64,000 nucleotides of DNA from JBFKQC01 sp041627895 (GCA_041627895.1 JBFKQC010000008.1:1-64000), one strand, 5' to 3'. Numbered from the stretch's first letter, positions 9,915 to 19,026 are shown. The notes: generated by a model from the letters alone, not told the origin. Numbers and translations are program-made.

Positions 9915-9946
9915 GGGGCAGTCTGGGGCCGGGGCAGTCTGGGGCC
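9915..9946 (+). repeat. 16-bp exact tandem duplication
   Basis: Two exact consecutive copies of GGGGCAGTCTGGGGCC (9915-9930, 9931-9946), 20 nt before the start of the pentapeptide-repeat gene. Confidence 0.85.
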
Positions 9947-9966
9947 GGGGACAGGCCGGTTTCGCG

Positions 9967-11601
9967 ATGTACGATGTCTACCTTTCGATAGTGACCTCGC
10001 CGCTGACGTGGTTCGCCGCCGGCTTTGCCCTGGTCCTCGTCGTGCTGCAATCGGTGAAGCTGCCGGAAGGCGGGCGCGCACCGCAACCCGGTGCCTGGCT
10101 GAAACGGCACTACTGGCGGATGATGATCGTCTTCGGCCTGACGCTGGGCGTTGCGGCAGCGATCTTCTATCTCGTCGAGATCGGCGTGTCGGTCGTGTCG
10201 CTGGTCGACCGGTTCCGCGGGGCCGCGCAGAACCCCGAGACGCCCGCCGAGGACATCCGCAACCTGGCCACCGGCGTCGCGGTCCTGCTGGGCGCGCTCG
10301 CCGCCGCCGCGACGCTGGTCTTTCAGCTTGTCCGGGTCTGGACCACCGAGCGCGCGACGACGGCGACCGAGGAAGGCCTCGTCACCGACCGCATCAACAA
10401 GGCGGTCGAGGGGCTGGGAGCGGAAAAGTCGGTCAGCCGCGTGGCGCGAGAGGTGGTCCTGGCCAGGGACAATCCGGACTCCCCAAGCGGCAAGACCCGC
10501 CGCATCGTCGTGCAATGGGGCGAAGACGTGCCCGATCTGGAGGATGGCGAGGACATCGACGATTTCCGCGAACGCAAGGCGCTGCTCGAAACCGTCCCCA
10601 ACCTCGAAGTCCGGATCGGTGCGATCTATGCGCTGGAGCGGATCAGCCAGGATTCGGTGCGCGACCATGTGCAGATCATGGAAATCCTGACTGCCTATGT
10701 CCGCGAGAATGCCCGCGCCGAAGACGCCGGGGATTTCCCCGAACCGGAATGGCAGCCGCTGCCCGACGACGCCAGCGACGAGGACCGCGCGGCGCATCTG
10801 GCGCAGCGGCAGGAGCGGTTCGGTCGCTACGTCGTGGCGTCCAAGGCGTGGAATTGGGCGCAGACCCTCAAAACCCGCACCGACATCCAGGCGGCGCTGC
10901 GGGTGATCGGGCGGCGCGGCACGCCGCAGAAGGCTGCCGAGGCGCGCGATACGCGGCATGGGGCGAAAGGCTATGCGCTCGACCTGCGCGCCACCTGCCT
11001 GCAGGGCTGCGACCTGAGCGGTCTCGACCTCGACCGCGCGCTCCTGCAGGGCGCACGGATGGAGGGGGCGGACCTCACCGGTGCGCGGATGGAGGGGGCG
11101 ATCCTCGCCGGGGCGAGGATGGAGGGGGCGATCCTCGCCAAGGCGCGGATGGAGGGAGCGACCCTCGACGGAGCCCGGATGGAGGGGGCGTTCCTCGGCG
11201 GGGCGCGGCTGGAGGGGGCGAGCCTCTGGGAGGCGCGGCTGGAGGGGGCGGACCTCGCCGGGGCGCGGCTGGAGGGGGCGTTCCTCGGCGGGGCGCGGCT
11301 GGAGGGGGCGAGTCTTCTTGGGGCGCGGCTGGAGGGGGCGAGTCTTCGTGGGGCGCGGTTCGATGCGGGAACGAATTTCGCGGCGGCAGTCGTACACTAT
11401 GCCGCCGTGAAATCATGCGACCTTTCCAAATCAAATGTAAATCGAGATCAGGTGACCGCGATGTTCGGCGACGGCTCGGTCACGCTGCCTGCGGGCCTGG
11501 CCCGCCCCGACCACTGGCCGGACGAGGACCTGGAGCCGGGCGAGTTCCTCAAACGCTGGCGCGCGTGGCAGGCCGCCGCGGGCCATGCGCCGCGCGAGTG
11601 A
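9967..11601 (+). CDS. Membrane pentapeptide-repeat protein
   Basis: A 544-residue protein. Three hydrophobic segments (about 12-30, 50-75, 98-122) are followed by a cytoplasmic region with VRIGAIYALERISQDS and HVQIMEILTAYVREN, a block found in a widespread group of membrane pentapeptide proteins. Residues about 345-470 form a right-handed beta-helix of pentapeptides in which A(R)(M/L)EGA alternates with xLxx(G). The ATG at 9967 starts just before the first membrane span; the frame continues upstream but through repeat-rich, non-homologous sequence. Function is unknown; pentapeptide helices often mimic DNA or act as protein docking surfaces. No operon partner is seen. Confidence 0.85.
   Translation: MYDVYLSIVTSPLTWFAAGFALVLVVLQSVKLPEGGRAPQPGAWLKRHYWRMMIVFGLTLGVAAAIFYLVEIGVSVVSLVDRFRGAAQNPETPAEDIRNLATGVAVLLGALAAAATLVFQLVRVWTTERATTATEEGLVTDRINKAVEGLGAEKSVSRVAREVVLARDNPDSPSGKTRRIVVQWGEDVPDLEDGEDIDDFRERKALLETVPNLEVRIGAIYALERISQDSVRDHVQIMEILTAYVRENARAEDAGDFPEPEWQPLPDDASDEDRAAHLAQRQERFGRYVVASKAWNWAQTLKTRTDIQAALRVIGRRGTPQKAAEARDTRHGAKGYALDLRATCLQGCDLSGLDLDRALLQGARMEGADLTGARMEGAILAGARMEGAILAKARMEGATLDGARMEGAFLGGARLEGASLWEARLEGADLAGARLEGAFLGGARLEGASLLGARLEGASLRGARFDAGTNFAAAVVHYAAVKSCDLSKSNVNRDQVTAMFGDGSVTLPAGLARPDHWPDEDLEPGEFLKRWRAWQAAAGHAPRE
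11053..11352 (+). repeat. 30-bp tandem repeat array, 10 units, within the pentapeptide gene
   Basis: Ten in-frame 30-bp units with near-identical core GCGCGG(A/C)TGGAGGGGGCG and a variable 12-bp tail, encoding ten-residue units ARxEGAxLxx. The first five units use ATG (Met) and the last five CTG (Leu) at the third codon, suggesting block duplication. Confidence 0.9.
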
Positions 11602-11808
11602 CGCGGGGCGCGCGGGGTCGGGAATTCCTGACCTTTCCCCCGCGCCACCGGACGCTAGAGATGGGCCCGCGGGGCGCGCCCGGGGCGAGTGATCCGGTTT
11701 CGCGGTGTGGCGCGGTGCGCCCCGTCCCTGTCCGGGCCGACGCGCATTCCGCGATCTTCCAGTCACGGACTGCGGCGCGTCGCCGGATCGGCCTTGCCCG
11801 ACAGCGCC

Positions 11809-12003
11809 TTAGTTGTGCCCCAGCCCGCCGATGAAGCTGCGCACCAGCGCGTCGCGGTCCAGCCCGCGGGCGGCAAGCTGGGCATCCGACATCGCGAAAA
11901 GCGCCTCGTAGCGGTGCGCGTTCAGGAAATGGCCGAGCACGGCCGCGGCAAGCGCAAGCGGCCTGGCGGTGAAGATCGGCGCGGTCAGCGTGGCGGTCGC
12001 CAT
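11809..12003 (-). CDS. DUF1127-like small protein, 64 aa
   Basis: Starts MATATLTAPIFTARPLALAA and ends with ALFAMSDAQLAARGLDRDALVRSFIGG. This resembles the DUF1127/YjiS C-terminal helix pattern (L-sD-xxLaxrGl-Rd-i) common in Rhodobacterales. The ATG at 12003 is preceded by GGAGG with a 5-nt spacer; an in-frame ATG 15 nt upstream lies before that site and is unlikely to be used. Some DUF1127 proteins affect RNA turnover and phosphate or sRNA physiology, but the assignment here rests on a short motif only. Confidence 0.6.
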   Translation of the reverse strand: MATATLTAPIFTARPLALAAAVLGHFLNAHRYEALFAMSDAQLAARGLDRDALVRSFIGGLGHN

Positions 12004-12330
12004 TGGAGCCTCCGGCATTCAGGGATTGCGATACCACCGACATAGTCGACGCCGCGCGCGCGAGAAGTGCCGATTCGGCAATGCCGCAATGCAGCATGCG
12101 CATGGCTCGGCGCGGCTGCCGCGGCGGCGTCCCCGGGGCGGCGGACGGGGCGGATCCCGGGCATCGCGGCATCTGCTTTCGGTGCATCCGCGCAGCCGCG
12201 GGGCGAGGCCCGCCGGCGCCGCTCGCGCGGGTTTCGGTGTGCGTTGACAGCGGCCGGTGCCGGCCACTACCGTCGATGCGGCGACCCGCGCGGCAAAGAA
12301 CAGCGCGGGCGCCGCTGGAGGGAACACACC
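12004..12330. other. Divergent intergenic region, 327 bp
   Basis: Space between the DUF1127-like gene (minus) and the diheme cytochrome gene (plus). It holds the ribosome site of the former at its left end and a promoter candidate for the latter at 12244-12272. No coding frame with recognisable content was seen. Confidence 0.6.
12244..12272 (+). promoter_or_regulatory. Promoter candidate for the diheme cytochrome gene
   Basis: A consensus -35 box TTGACA (12244-12249) and CTACCG (12267-12272) are 17 bp apart. The spacer is nearly palindromic (GGCCGGTGCCGGCC), so a regulator could bind between the boxes. The start codon lies 58 nt downstream of the -10. Confidence 0.45.
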
Positions 12331-13170
12331 ATGAGAAAAGTCATTGGAATTCTTGGTCTTTACGCCGTTGCCGCGACGGGGGCGCTGGCCGCGCCCAGCG
12401 TCGAGCGCGGCGAGTATCTGGTGCGCGGGCCGGCGGGCTGCGGCAACTGCCACACGCCGATCGGGCCCGAGGGCTTTGTGATGGAACAGGAGCTTGGCGG
12501 CCGGCTGGTCGAGGACATCGACGCCTTCACGGCGATCGCGCCGAACATCACGCCGGCGGGCCGCGTCGCCGGCTGGTCGGATGCCGAGCTTGGCCGGGCG
12601 ATCCGCGAGGGGCTGCGCCCCGACGGCTCGCTGGTCGGCCCGCCGATGCCGTTCGCGATGTATCGCGGGCTCGGCGACGAGGACCTGGCCTCGATTGTGC
12701 TGTTCCTGCGCACGCTGGCGCCGGTCGAGAACGACCCCGGCAAATCGGAATTCCGGATGCCGCTGCCCCCGGCTTGGGGTCCGCCGGTCGAAAGCGTCAC
12801 CGCGCCGGAGCGCGGCGTGACGGTCGAATACGGCGAATACCTTGCCGGGCCGGTGGCGCATTGCATGGAATGCCACACGCCCTTCGGGCCCGAAGGCCCG
12901 ATGCTGGAGAGCGACCTGGGCCGCGGCGGGTTCGAGTTTCACGGGCCCTGGGGCGTCAGCGTCGCGCCGAACATCACCAGCGGCCCGGACGGCGTGGGCA
13001 AGTACACCGACGCCGAACTGGCCGCGATGATCACCAGGGGCGAGCGCCCCGGCGGCGCGCCGATGCTGCCGCCGATGCCGTTCGGCTATCTGGCACAGAT
13101 GACCGGGGACGACCTGGCCGCGATCATCCTGTACCTGCGCAGCCTGCCGCCGCTGCCCGGCAGGGGCTGA
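12331..13170 (+). CDS. Secreted diheme cytochrome c
   Basis: A 279-residue periplasmic protein with a signal peptide (MRKVIGILGLYAVAATGALA) and two class I cytochrome c domains. The heme sites are CGNCH (about residue 37) and CMECH (about 175). Each is followed by an APNIT segment and an MPF motif that may supply the methionine ligand. The two halves clearly resemble each other, so this is an internal duplication. Such proteins often serve as electron acceptors for periplasmic dehydrogenases, but no dehydrogenase gene is adjacent. The ATG has GGAGGGA upstream. Heme attachment would depend on the Ccm system encoded in this window. Confidence 0.88.
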   Translation: MRKVIGILGLYAVAATGALAAPSVERGEYLVRGPAGCGNCHTPIGPEGFVMEQELGGRLVEDIDAFTAIAPNITPAGRVAGWSDAELGRAIREGLRPDGSLVGPPMPFAMYRGLGDEDLASIVLFLRTLAPVENDPGKSEFRMPLPPAWGPPVESVTAPERGVTVEYGEYLAGPVAHCMECHTPFGPEGPMLESDLGRGGFEFHGPWGVSVAPNITSGPDGVGKYTDAELAAMITRGERPGGAPMLPPMPFGYLAQMTGDDLAAIILYLRSLPPLPGRG

Positions 13171-13193
13171 GCCCGGGTCACGGGCGGGCGCGG

Positions 13194-13730
13194 TCACGCC
13201 GCGCCCCCACCGTCCGGCGGCTCGAGGTCGAGCCGCATGTGCACCACCGCGCGGTCGCCGGCGTCCCCGGCATCGGCGGGACGGACCCGCACGAAGCCGA
13301 GCGATTCGTAAAGCGGGATCGCCTCGACATGGCGGTGAAGCGCGCCAAGCCGTACCGCCCGGTAGCCGAGCGCCCGCGCCTCGGCGACCGCCGCGCGGCA
13401 AAGCTGCCGCCCGATGCCGAGGCCGCGCGCCTCGGGCACCACGTACATCCGGTTAAGCTCGCACATCCCGTCGCCACCGGGACGGATCATCACGATGCCC
13501 GCGGGCGCGCCGCGCGCCAGCGCCAGGAAGCATTCGCCGTGGGGCGGCACGAAATAGGCGTCGAAATCGGCGAGCTGGCCCGCGACGTCCTGCTCGGCGA
13601 CGTAGCGGTCGATCTCGTCCAGCCGCTCGGGATACCGTTCGCGCAGCAGGTCGAGGAAGGCCCAGACCAGCGCCCGCACCGCCGCGCGGTCGGCCGCGCT
13701 GCGCGCGCGCCGGATATCGGGCGCGCTCAT
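13194..13730 (-). CDS. GNAT-family N-acetyltransferase
   Basis: A 178-residue protein with the GNAT core. Beta-4 and motif A are visible as CELNRMYVVPEARGLGIGRQLC (RGLGIG being the acetyl-CoA pyrophosphate loop), followed by motif B AIPLYESLGFVRV. The acceptor is unknown. The ATG at 13730 fits the family start, although its ribosome site is weak. It converges with the cytochrome gene and is 122 bp from the next minus gene. Confidence 0.85.
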   Translation of the reverse strand: MSAPDIRRARSAADRAAVRALVWAFLDLLRERYPERLDEIDRYVAEQDVAGQLADFDAYFVPPHGECFLALARGAPAGIVMIRPGGDGMCELNRMYVVPEARGLGIGRQLCRAAVAEARALGYRAVRLGALHRHVEAIPLYESLGFVRVRPADAGDAGDRAVVHMRLDLEPPDGGGAA

Positions 13731-13852
13731 TGCCGCGCGCCCGCAACCGGGCGGCCTGGCGTTCCCGATGCGGGGCATGCGCATCCGGCTTTGCGTCGCG
13801 GCGGCCCGGGGCCCCCGCGGCATGACGGATCGCGCGTTCCGGCGCGCAGCAC

Positions 13853-14128
13853 CTAGCCGTCCCGGCGCTGCTGAATCCGCTCCAGCACCCTCGGTGCGAA
13901 GACGCCGACCGCCGCGCCGAGCGCAATCGCCAGCGCGCCGCCGTCGCCGAGGACCGAGGCCAGCACCGCCGCCGCAAGCAGGCAGAGCGCGAAGGCGAAC
14001 AGCCTCAGCTCCACCGCCGAAAGCGAGGCGTCGGACAACAGCGCGCCCTCGATCGCGGTCTTTACGTGCGGCTCGGCATAGGGTGCCGCGAACCCGGCGA
14101 CGATGCCCAGAATGAATGTGCCCAGCAT
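13853..14128 (-). CDS. Small two-span membrane protein, 91 aa
   Basis: Starts MLGTFILGIVAGFAAPYAEP. One short hydrophobic stretch lies at the N-terminus and a longer pair at about 42-80 (FALCLLAAAVLASVLG, ALAIALGAAVGVFAP), with a basic C-terminus ERIQQRR. A good ribosome site (GGAGG) precedes the ATG at 14128. I do not recognise a named family. It is divergent from pyrC. Confidence 0.65.
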   Translation of the reverse strand: MLGTFILGIVAGFAAPYAEPHVKTAIEGALLSDASLSAVELRLFAFALCLLAAAVLASVLGDGGALAIALGAAVGVFAPRVLERIQQRRDG

Positions 14129-14283
14129 CGGACCTCCAATCGAATTCGGCGAATGCGACTCGGATGCTAGAGCAAGATGACCCCCGCTGGAAACGCTCAG
14201 TTGCCCTGGACGCCGCCGGGACGGCGTGCGATGGCGCGAATGCCCATGGCGCCCGGGTTCGGCTTTGTGCTAGCCCGCAGGCG

Positions 14284-15321
14284 ATGACCGAGACGCTGAC
14301 GATCCGCCGCCCCGACGACTGGCACCTGCATCTGCGCGATGGTGCGGTGCTGCGGGCGGTCCTGCCCGAGACCGCGCGCCATTTCGCCCGCGCGATCGTG
14401 ATGCCGAACCTGGTGCCGCCGGTCGTGACCGGCGCCGAGGCGGCGGCCTACCGCGACCGGATCCTCGCGGCGCTGCCCGCGGGGATGGCATTCGAGCCGC
14501 TGATGACGCTCTATCTGACCGAGGACACCGATCCCGCGGATGTCGCCGCGGCGGCGGCAAGCGGGCTGGTCAGGGCGGTCAAGCTCTACCCGGCCGGCGC
14601 CACGACGAATTCCGCCTCGGGCGTGCGCGATTTCGACCGCATCCGCCCGGTGCTGGACACGATGGCCGGGATCGGCCTGCCGCTCTGCGTGCACGGCGAA
14701 GTCACCGACGCGGGGGTCGACATTTTCGACCGCGAGGCGGTGTTCATCGAGCGCGTGCTGGAGCCCCTGCGCCGCGCCACGCCGGGGCTGCGCGTGGTGA
14801 TGGAGCACATCACCACGGCAGAGGCCGCGGCCTACGTGCGCAGCGAAGGTGGCGATCTCGGGGCCACGATCACGCCGCAGCACCTGCTTCTGGACCGCAA
14901 TGCGCTGCTCGTCGGCGGCATCCGCCCGCACAACTACTGCCTGCCGATCCTGAAGCGCGGCACCCACCGCGCCGCGCTGCTGGACGCCATCGCCAGCGGC
15001 GATGCGTCCTTCTTCCTGGGCACCGACAGCGCCCCGCACCTGACCGCGCTGAAAGAGACCGCCTGCGGCTGCGCCGGCTGTTTCTCGGCGCCCAACGCGC
15101 TGTCGCTCTACGCCGCCGCCTTCGAGGAGGCGGGCGCGCTGGCGCATTTCGAGGCCTTCGCCTCGCTGAACGGCCCCGCCTTCTACGGCCTGCCGCCGAA
15201 CGAGGCCACCGTCACGCTGACCAGGGGCGCACCGGTGGCCTGTCCGGCGAAGATCGCCACCGCCGACGGCCCGGTCACGGTCTTCGACCCGGGCTTTCCG
15301 CTGCACTGGAGCGTGACCTGA
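14284..15321 (+). CDS. pyrC: Dihydroorotase
   Basis: A 345-residue zinc enzyme that closes carbamoyl aspartate to dihydroorotate in de novo pyrimidine synthesis. All type II PyrC motifs are visible: the metal ligands DDWHLHLRD (residues about 11-19), the carboxylated lysine in AVKLYPAGATTNS, CVHGE, MEHITT and FFLGTDSAPH. Length is close to the E. coli enzyme (348). The ATG at 14284 is directly before MTETLTIRRPDDW, as in homologues. pyrE follows 79 nt downstream, so the two pyrimidine genes probably form one unit. Confidence 0.97.
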   Translation: MTETLTIRRPDDWHLHLRDGAVLRAVLPETARHFARAIVMPNLVPPVVTGAEAAAYRDRILAALPAGMAFEPLMTLYLTEDTDPADVAAAAASGLVRAVKLYPAGATTNSASGVRDFDRIRPVLDTMAGIGLPLCVHGEVTDAGVDIFDREAVFIERVLEPLRRATPGLRVVMEHITTAEAAAYVRSEGGDLGATITPQHLLLDRNALLVGGIRPHNYCLPILKRGTHRAALLDAIASGDASFFLGTDSAPHLTALKETACGCAGCFSAPNALSLYAAAFEEAGALAHFEAFASLNGPAFYGLPPNEATVTLTRGAPVACPAKIATADGPVTVFDPGFPLHWSVT

Positions 15322-15400
15322 GACGCCGCTATCCGGCCGGAGAGGCCTCTGCCGGAGGCATGACATCCCGCCGCGCACGAACCCAGAAACGGACCGAACC

Positions 15401-16075
15401 ATGATCCCAGCCTCCTTTCCGCCCAAAGACGAGATCGCCCGCCTGTCCGCCCGGATGCTGCTGGAGGTCGGCGCGGTGCATTTCAACGCGCGCGAGCCCT
15501 ATACCTATGCCTCGGGGCTGAAGGGTCCGACCTATATCGACTGCCGCAAGCTGATCTCGTTCCCGCGCATCCGCGCCGCGCTGATGGATTTCCTCGCCGT
15601 CACGGTCCTGCGCGAGGCCGGTTTCGAGGCCTTCGACAACATCGCCGGGGGCGAGACCGCGGGCATCCCCTTTGCCGCGCTGATCGCCGAGCGGCTGGCG
15701 CTGCCGATGAGCTATGTCCGCAAGAAGCCCAAGGGCTACGGCCGCAACGCCCGGATCGAGGGCGTGATGGCCGAGGGCCAGCGGGTGCTTCTGGTCGAGG
15801 ACCTGACCACCGACGGCGGCTCGAAGCTGAGCTTCGTCGACGCGATCCGCGAGACCGGGGCCACCTGCGGGCACACTGCGGTGATCTTCTATTACGGCAT
15901 CTTCCCCGAGACCGAGAAGACGCTTGCCGGGCACGGCATCGCCCTGCATCACCTCTGCACCTGGTGGGACGTCCTGGCGGCGGCCCGCGAGACCGGCGCC
16001 TTCGACGCCGCGACGCTGGAAGAGGTGGAGCGCTTCCTGCAGGACCCGCGCGCCTGGCAGGCGGCGCAGGCCTGA
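15401..16075 (+). CDS. pyrE: Orotate phosphoribosyltransferase
   Basis: A 224-residue enzyme that joins orotate and PRPP to form OMP. Visible are the SGLKGPTYIDCRK substrate loop near residues 44-57, the YVRKKPKGYGRN catalytic loop, and the PRPP-binding motif VLLVEDLTTDGGS at about 130-142. It lies 79 nt after pyrC on the same strand. Confidence 0.96.
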   Translation: MIPASFPPKDEIARLSARMLLEVGAVHFNAREPYTYASGLKGPTYIDCRKLISFPRIRAALMDFLAVTVLREAGFEAFDNIAGGETAGIPFAALIAERLALPMSYVRKKPKGYGRNARIEGVMAEGQRVLLVEDLTTDGGSKLSFVDAIRETGATCGHTAVIFYYGIFPETEKTLAGHGIALHHLCTWWDVLAAARETGAFDAATLEEVERFLQDPRAWQAAQA

Positions 16076-16451
16076 GGCAGTTTCCAGCGAAGCCGGTCCG
16101 GCGAAGCGTCGCGAGACCGCGCGCGGCGAACAGGATGGGGCGCATTCCGTGACGCGAAGATCGCGGAATGTGTCCCAGGCCGGGCGCCGGGCCAACTTTC
16201 CCGTGGAAAACCGGCAGATTTCTGGGGATATCCCGCGCCGCCCCCCTGTTGAGAGATCGCCTTGCGAGAATCACCGAATTCCCCATATGATGCGGCGCAA
16301 TGACGCCCTGCCCCAACATATCGCCCCCAGGTCCGCCGACCGATGTCGCAAATCTGAAACAATTCCGGGGCGCGCCGCGGCTTTTCCACAGCTTTGACAA
16401 GCCCTGCGCATCCCGCCAAGACAGGCGCCGGAAACGAAGGGACAACGGGGC
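16076..16451. other. Intergenic region pyrE-dnaB, 376 bp
   Basis: No gene was recognised. The region contains the promoter candidate listed at 16262-16291 and lower-GC, A/T-containing sequence from about 16255 to 16400, as expected upstream of dnaB. Confidence 0.5.
16262..16291 (+). promoter_or_regulatory. Promoter candidate for dnaB
   Basis: TTGCGA (16262-16267) and TATGAT (16286-16291) with an 18-bp spacer. It would give a leader of about 150 nt before dnaB. Confidence 0.35.
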
Positions 16452-17945
16452 ATGAACGAAATTGCCGCCATCCGGCCGGACGCGCCCGCGTCCGGCGAGG
16501 CAGAGGCTTTGCCGCACAATATCGAGGCCGAGCAGCAGCTGCTCGGCGCGATCCTGACCAACAACGACACCTACGACCGGGTCAGCTCGGTGATCGGCCC
16601 GCCGCATTTCTACGACCCGGTCCATGCCCGTATCTTCGAGGTCGCCGCCGCGCGGATCGCCAAGAACGCGCTGGCCTCGCCGGTGACGCTGAAGGCGTTT
16701 CTCGAAGACGACGAGGGGCTGAAGGAACTGGGCGGCCCGGCCTACCTCGCGCGGCTCGCCGGGGCGGCGATTTCGACCTTCGCGGCGCGCGACTACGCGC
16801 AGATGATCTATGACCTGGCGATCCGGCGCGAGTTGATCCGCCTCGGGCGCGACATCGCCGCCAAGGCGGCGCATGTCGACGTCGCCAGCGAGCCGAAGGA
16901 ACAGATCGTCGAGGCCGAACAGGCGCTTTACCAGCTTGGCGAGGCGGGCCAGGCCGAGACCGGATTTCAAAGCTTTCTCAAGGCGGTAACGGACGCGGTG
17001 AATGTCGCCAACGCGGCGTATCAGCGCGACGGCGGGCTGGCCGGCATCCCCACCGACCTGGCCGATCTCGACAAGAAGCTCGGCGGGCTGCACAAGTCCG
17101 ACCTGCTGATCCTCGCCGGCCGGCCCTCGATGGGCAAGACCTCGCTGGCCACCAACATCGCCTTCAACATCGCGAAATCCTACCGCAAGGGCCAGCGCCC
17201 GGACGGCAGCGAGGGCGCGGTCGACGGCGGCGTTGTCGGCTTCTTCTCGCTGGAAATGTCGGCCGAGCAGCTTGCCGCGCGGATCCTCTCGGAAGCCTCC
17301 GAGGTGCCGAGCGAACAGATCCGCCGCGGCGACATGACCGAGGCCGAGTTCCGCCGCTTCGTCGAGGCCGCGAAACAGCTCGAGGCCTGCCCGCTGTTCA
17401 TCGACGACACGCCCGCGCTGCCGATCAGCCAGCTTGCCGCCCGCGCGCGGCGGCTGAAGCGCACGCACGGGCTGGACGCGCTCTTCGTCGACTACCTGCA
17501 GCTTGTCCGTCCCGCGTCGGCCAAGGACAGCCGGGTCAACGAAGTCAGCGAGATCACGCAAGGCCTGAAGGCCATTGCGAAAGAGCTCGACATCCCCGTC
17601 ATCGCGCTTTCGCAGCTCAGCCGCCAGGTCGAGAACCGCGAGGACAAGCGCCCGCAACTGGCCGACCTGAGGGAATCAGGCTCCATCGAGCAGGACGCCG
17701 ACGTCGTGATGTTCGTGTTCCGCGAAGAATACTACAAGGAACGCGAAAAGCCCGGCGATCACGACCTCGAGGCCATGGCGAAGTGGCAGGAGGAGATGGA
17801 AAAGCTCCACGGCCGCGCCGAGGTTATCATCGGCAAGCAACGCCATGGCCCGATCGGCTCGGTGGAACTCAGTTTCGAGGGCCGCTTCACCCGGTTCGGC
17901 AACCTGGTCCGACCCTGGCAGCAGACCGCCCCGGCAGAGTTCTGA
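16452..17945 (+). CDS. dnaB: Replicative DNA helicase DnaB
   Basis: A 497-residue helicase that unwinds DNA at the replication fork. The N-terminal DnaB domain begins with LPHNIEAEQQLLGAIL (about residue 20). The RecA-like C-terminal domain has Walker A GRPSMGKTSLA (about 222-232), DALFVDYLQL (Walker B) and ALSQLSRQVENREDKRP. Length is normal and no intein is present. The start gives the family N-terminus; GAAGGGA lies upstream. Confidence 0.97.
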   Translation: MNEIAAIRPDAPASGEAEALPHNIEAEQQLLGAILTNNDTYDRVSSVIGPPHFYDPVHARIFEVAAARIAKNALASPVTLKAFLEDDEGLKELGGPAYLARLAGAAISTFAARDYAQMIYDLAIRRELIRLGRDIAAKAAHVDVASEPKEQIVEAEQALYQLGEAGQAETGFQSFLKAVTDAVNVANAAYQRDGGLAGIPTDLADLDKKLGGLHKSDLLILAGRPSMGKTSLATNIAFNIAKSYRKGQRPDGSEGAVDGGVVGFFSLEMSAEQLAARILSEASEVPSEQIRRGDMTEAEFRRFVEAAKQLEACPLFIDDTPALPISQLAARARRLKRTHGLDALFVDYLQLVRPASAKDSRVNEVSEITQGLKAIAKELDIPVIALSQLSRQVENREDKRPQLADLRESGSIEQDADVVMFVFREEYYKEREKPGDHDLEAMAKWQEEMEKLHGRAEVIIGKQRHGPIGSVELSFEGRFTRFGNLVRPWQQTAPAEF

Positions 17946-18036
17946 CGCCGCGCCCGCCGGCGCGCGCCCCGGGATGACGACACCGGGCGGCGCGATGTGA
18001 TTGGACAGCCGCCCCGCGCTTCGGCAGGCTGGGTTC

Positions 18037-18819
18037 ATGCGCCGCCTTCTCGCCCTCGTTCTGCTGCTCGCGTCCCCGGCCCAGGCCGACGGCATCGAGG
18101 TCGACCTGGAACTGGTGCTGATGGTCGACGTGTCGCGCTCGATGACGCCGAACGAGCTGGAAATCCAGCGCCGGGGCTACGCCGCCGCGCTCAGATCGCC
18201 CGCGGTCTGGGACGCGGTGCAATCCGGTTTCCTGCAGCGCGTCGCGATGAGTTACGTCGAATGGGCCGGCACCCAGCGCACCATCGTCGACTGGCGCCTG
18301 ATCGAGACGTCCGACGACCTGCTGGCATTCGCCGATGCGCTCTCGATCGAGTTCGACCCCGCGCTTCGGCGCACCTCGATCTCCTCGGCGCTGCTCTACG
18401 GCGCCGAGGCGATCCGCGACAACGCCTATGACGGGCTCCGGCGCGTGATCGACGTCTCGGGCGACGGGCCGAACAACCTGGGCCGCCCGGTCACCCGCGC
18501 CCGCGAGGCGGTGCTGGCCGAGGGCATCACCATCAACGGCCTGCCGCTGATGACGCGCGAGGGCATGGGCTCGACCTGGCACCTCGACGATCTCGACCGC
18601 TATTACGAGGCCTGCGTGATCGGCGGACCGGGCGCCTTCGTGATCCCGGTCCTGGACTGGGACGACTTCGCCGAGGCGGTGCGCCGCAAGCTGATCCTGG
18701 AAATGGTCGGCGCGCCGGCCCCGCGCGTGATCCGCGCGCAATATGCGCCCCCCGCCTATGACTGCCTGATCGGCGAGAAGATGTGGGAACAGCGCCGCCG
18801 CTACTGGGACGAGCCGTAG
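18037..18819 (+). CDS. DUF1194 secreted von Willebrand A-like protein
   Basis: A 260-residue protein with a signal peptide (MRRLLALVLLLASPAQA) and a VWA-type fold. The MIDAS-like motif DVSRSM follows VDLELVLMV at about residue 30, with VIDVSGDGPNN further on. This is the DUF1194 family, frequent in Rhodobacterales; its role is unknown. The ATG at 18037 was chosen because it begins the signal peptide; an upstream in-frame TTG adds unconserved residues. It lies 91 nt after dnaB. Confidence 0.88.
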   Translation: MRRLLALVLLLASPAQADGIEVDLELVLMVDVSRSMTPNELEIQRRGYAAALRSPAVWDAVQSGFLQRVAMSYVEWAGTQRTIVDWRLIETSDDLLAFADALSIEFDPALRRTSISSALLYGAEAIRDNAYDGLRRVIDVSGDGPNNLGRPVTRAREAVLAEGITINGLPLMTREGMGSTWHLDDLDRYYEACVIGGPGAFVIPVLDWDDFAEAVRRKLILEMVGAPAPRVIRAQYAPPAYDCLIGEKMWEQRRRYWDEP

Positions 18820-18841
18820 CCCGCAGCGCGCTGCCCCGGGT

Positions 18842-18958
18842 CTTCTTCTCGTCGGGAATACGCAAGTCGCAACGCCCGCCGCCCGCGCCGCGCCGGCGAA
18901 TGGGCGTCGCCCTGCCGCCGGCCCGGACAAGAGCGCGCGGAAGCGCACGATCTGGCAG
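18842..18958 (+). repeat. Dispersed intergenic repeat (type 2), copy A
   Basis: Begins CTTCTTCTCGTCGGGAATAC and ends with GCGCGCGGAAGCGCACGA plus TCTGGCAG. The same two end blocks occur at 46194-46308, and the right block alone at 55289-55316. It lies between the DUF1194 gene and alr. Confidence 0.75.
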
Positions 18959-19026
18959 GCGCCGGTGCCCGAAGGCCGCCGGTTTCCGCTTGCACCGCGC
19001 CCGCGCCCCGGCCAAAACCAACCCCC

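Noticed and set aside
11053..11352. Regular 30-bp repeats resembling a CRISPR array
   Set aside because: Units are contiguous with no unique spacers, in frame inside a gene, and no cas genes are present.
9742..11397. 551-codon minus-strand frame over the pentapeptide gene
   Set aside because: The 30-bp periodic plus-strand repeat keeps all frames open. The plus-strand product has clear pentapeptide periodicity and membrane segments.
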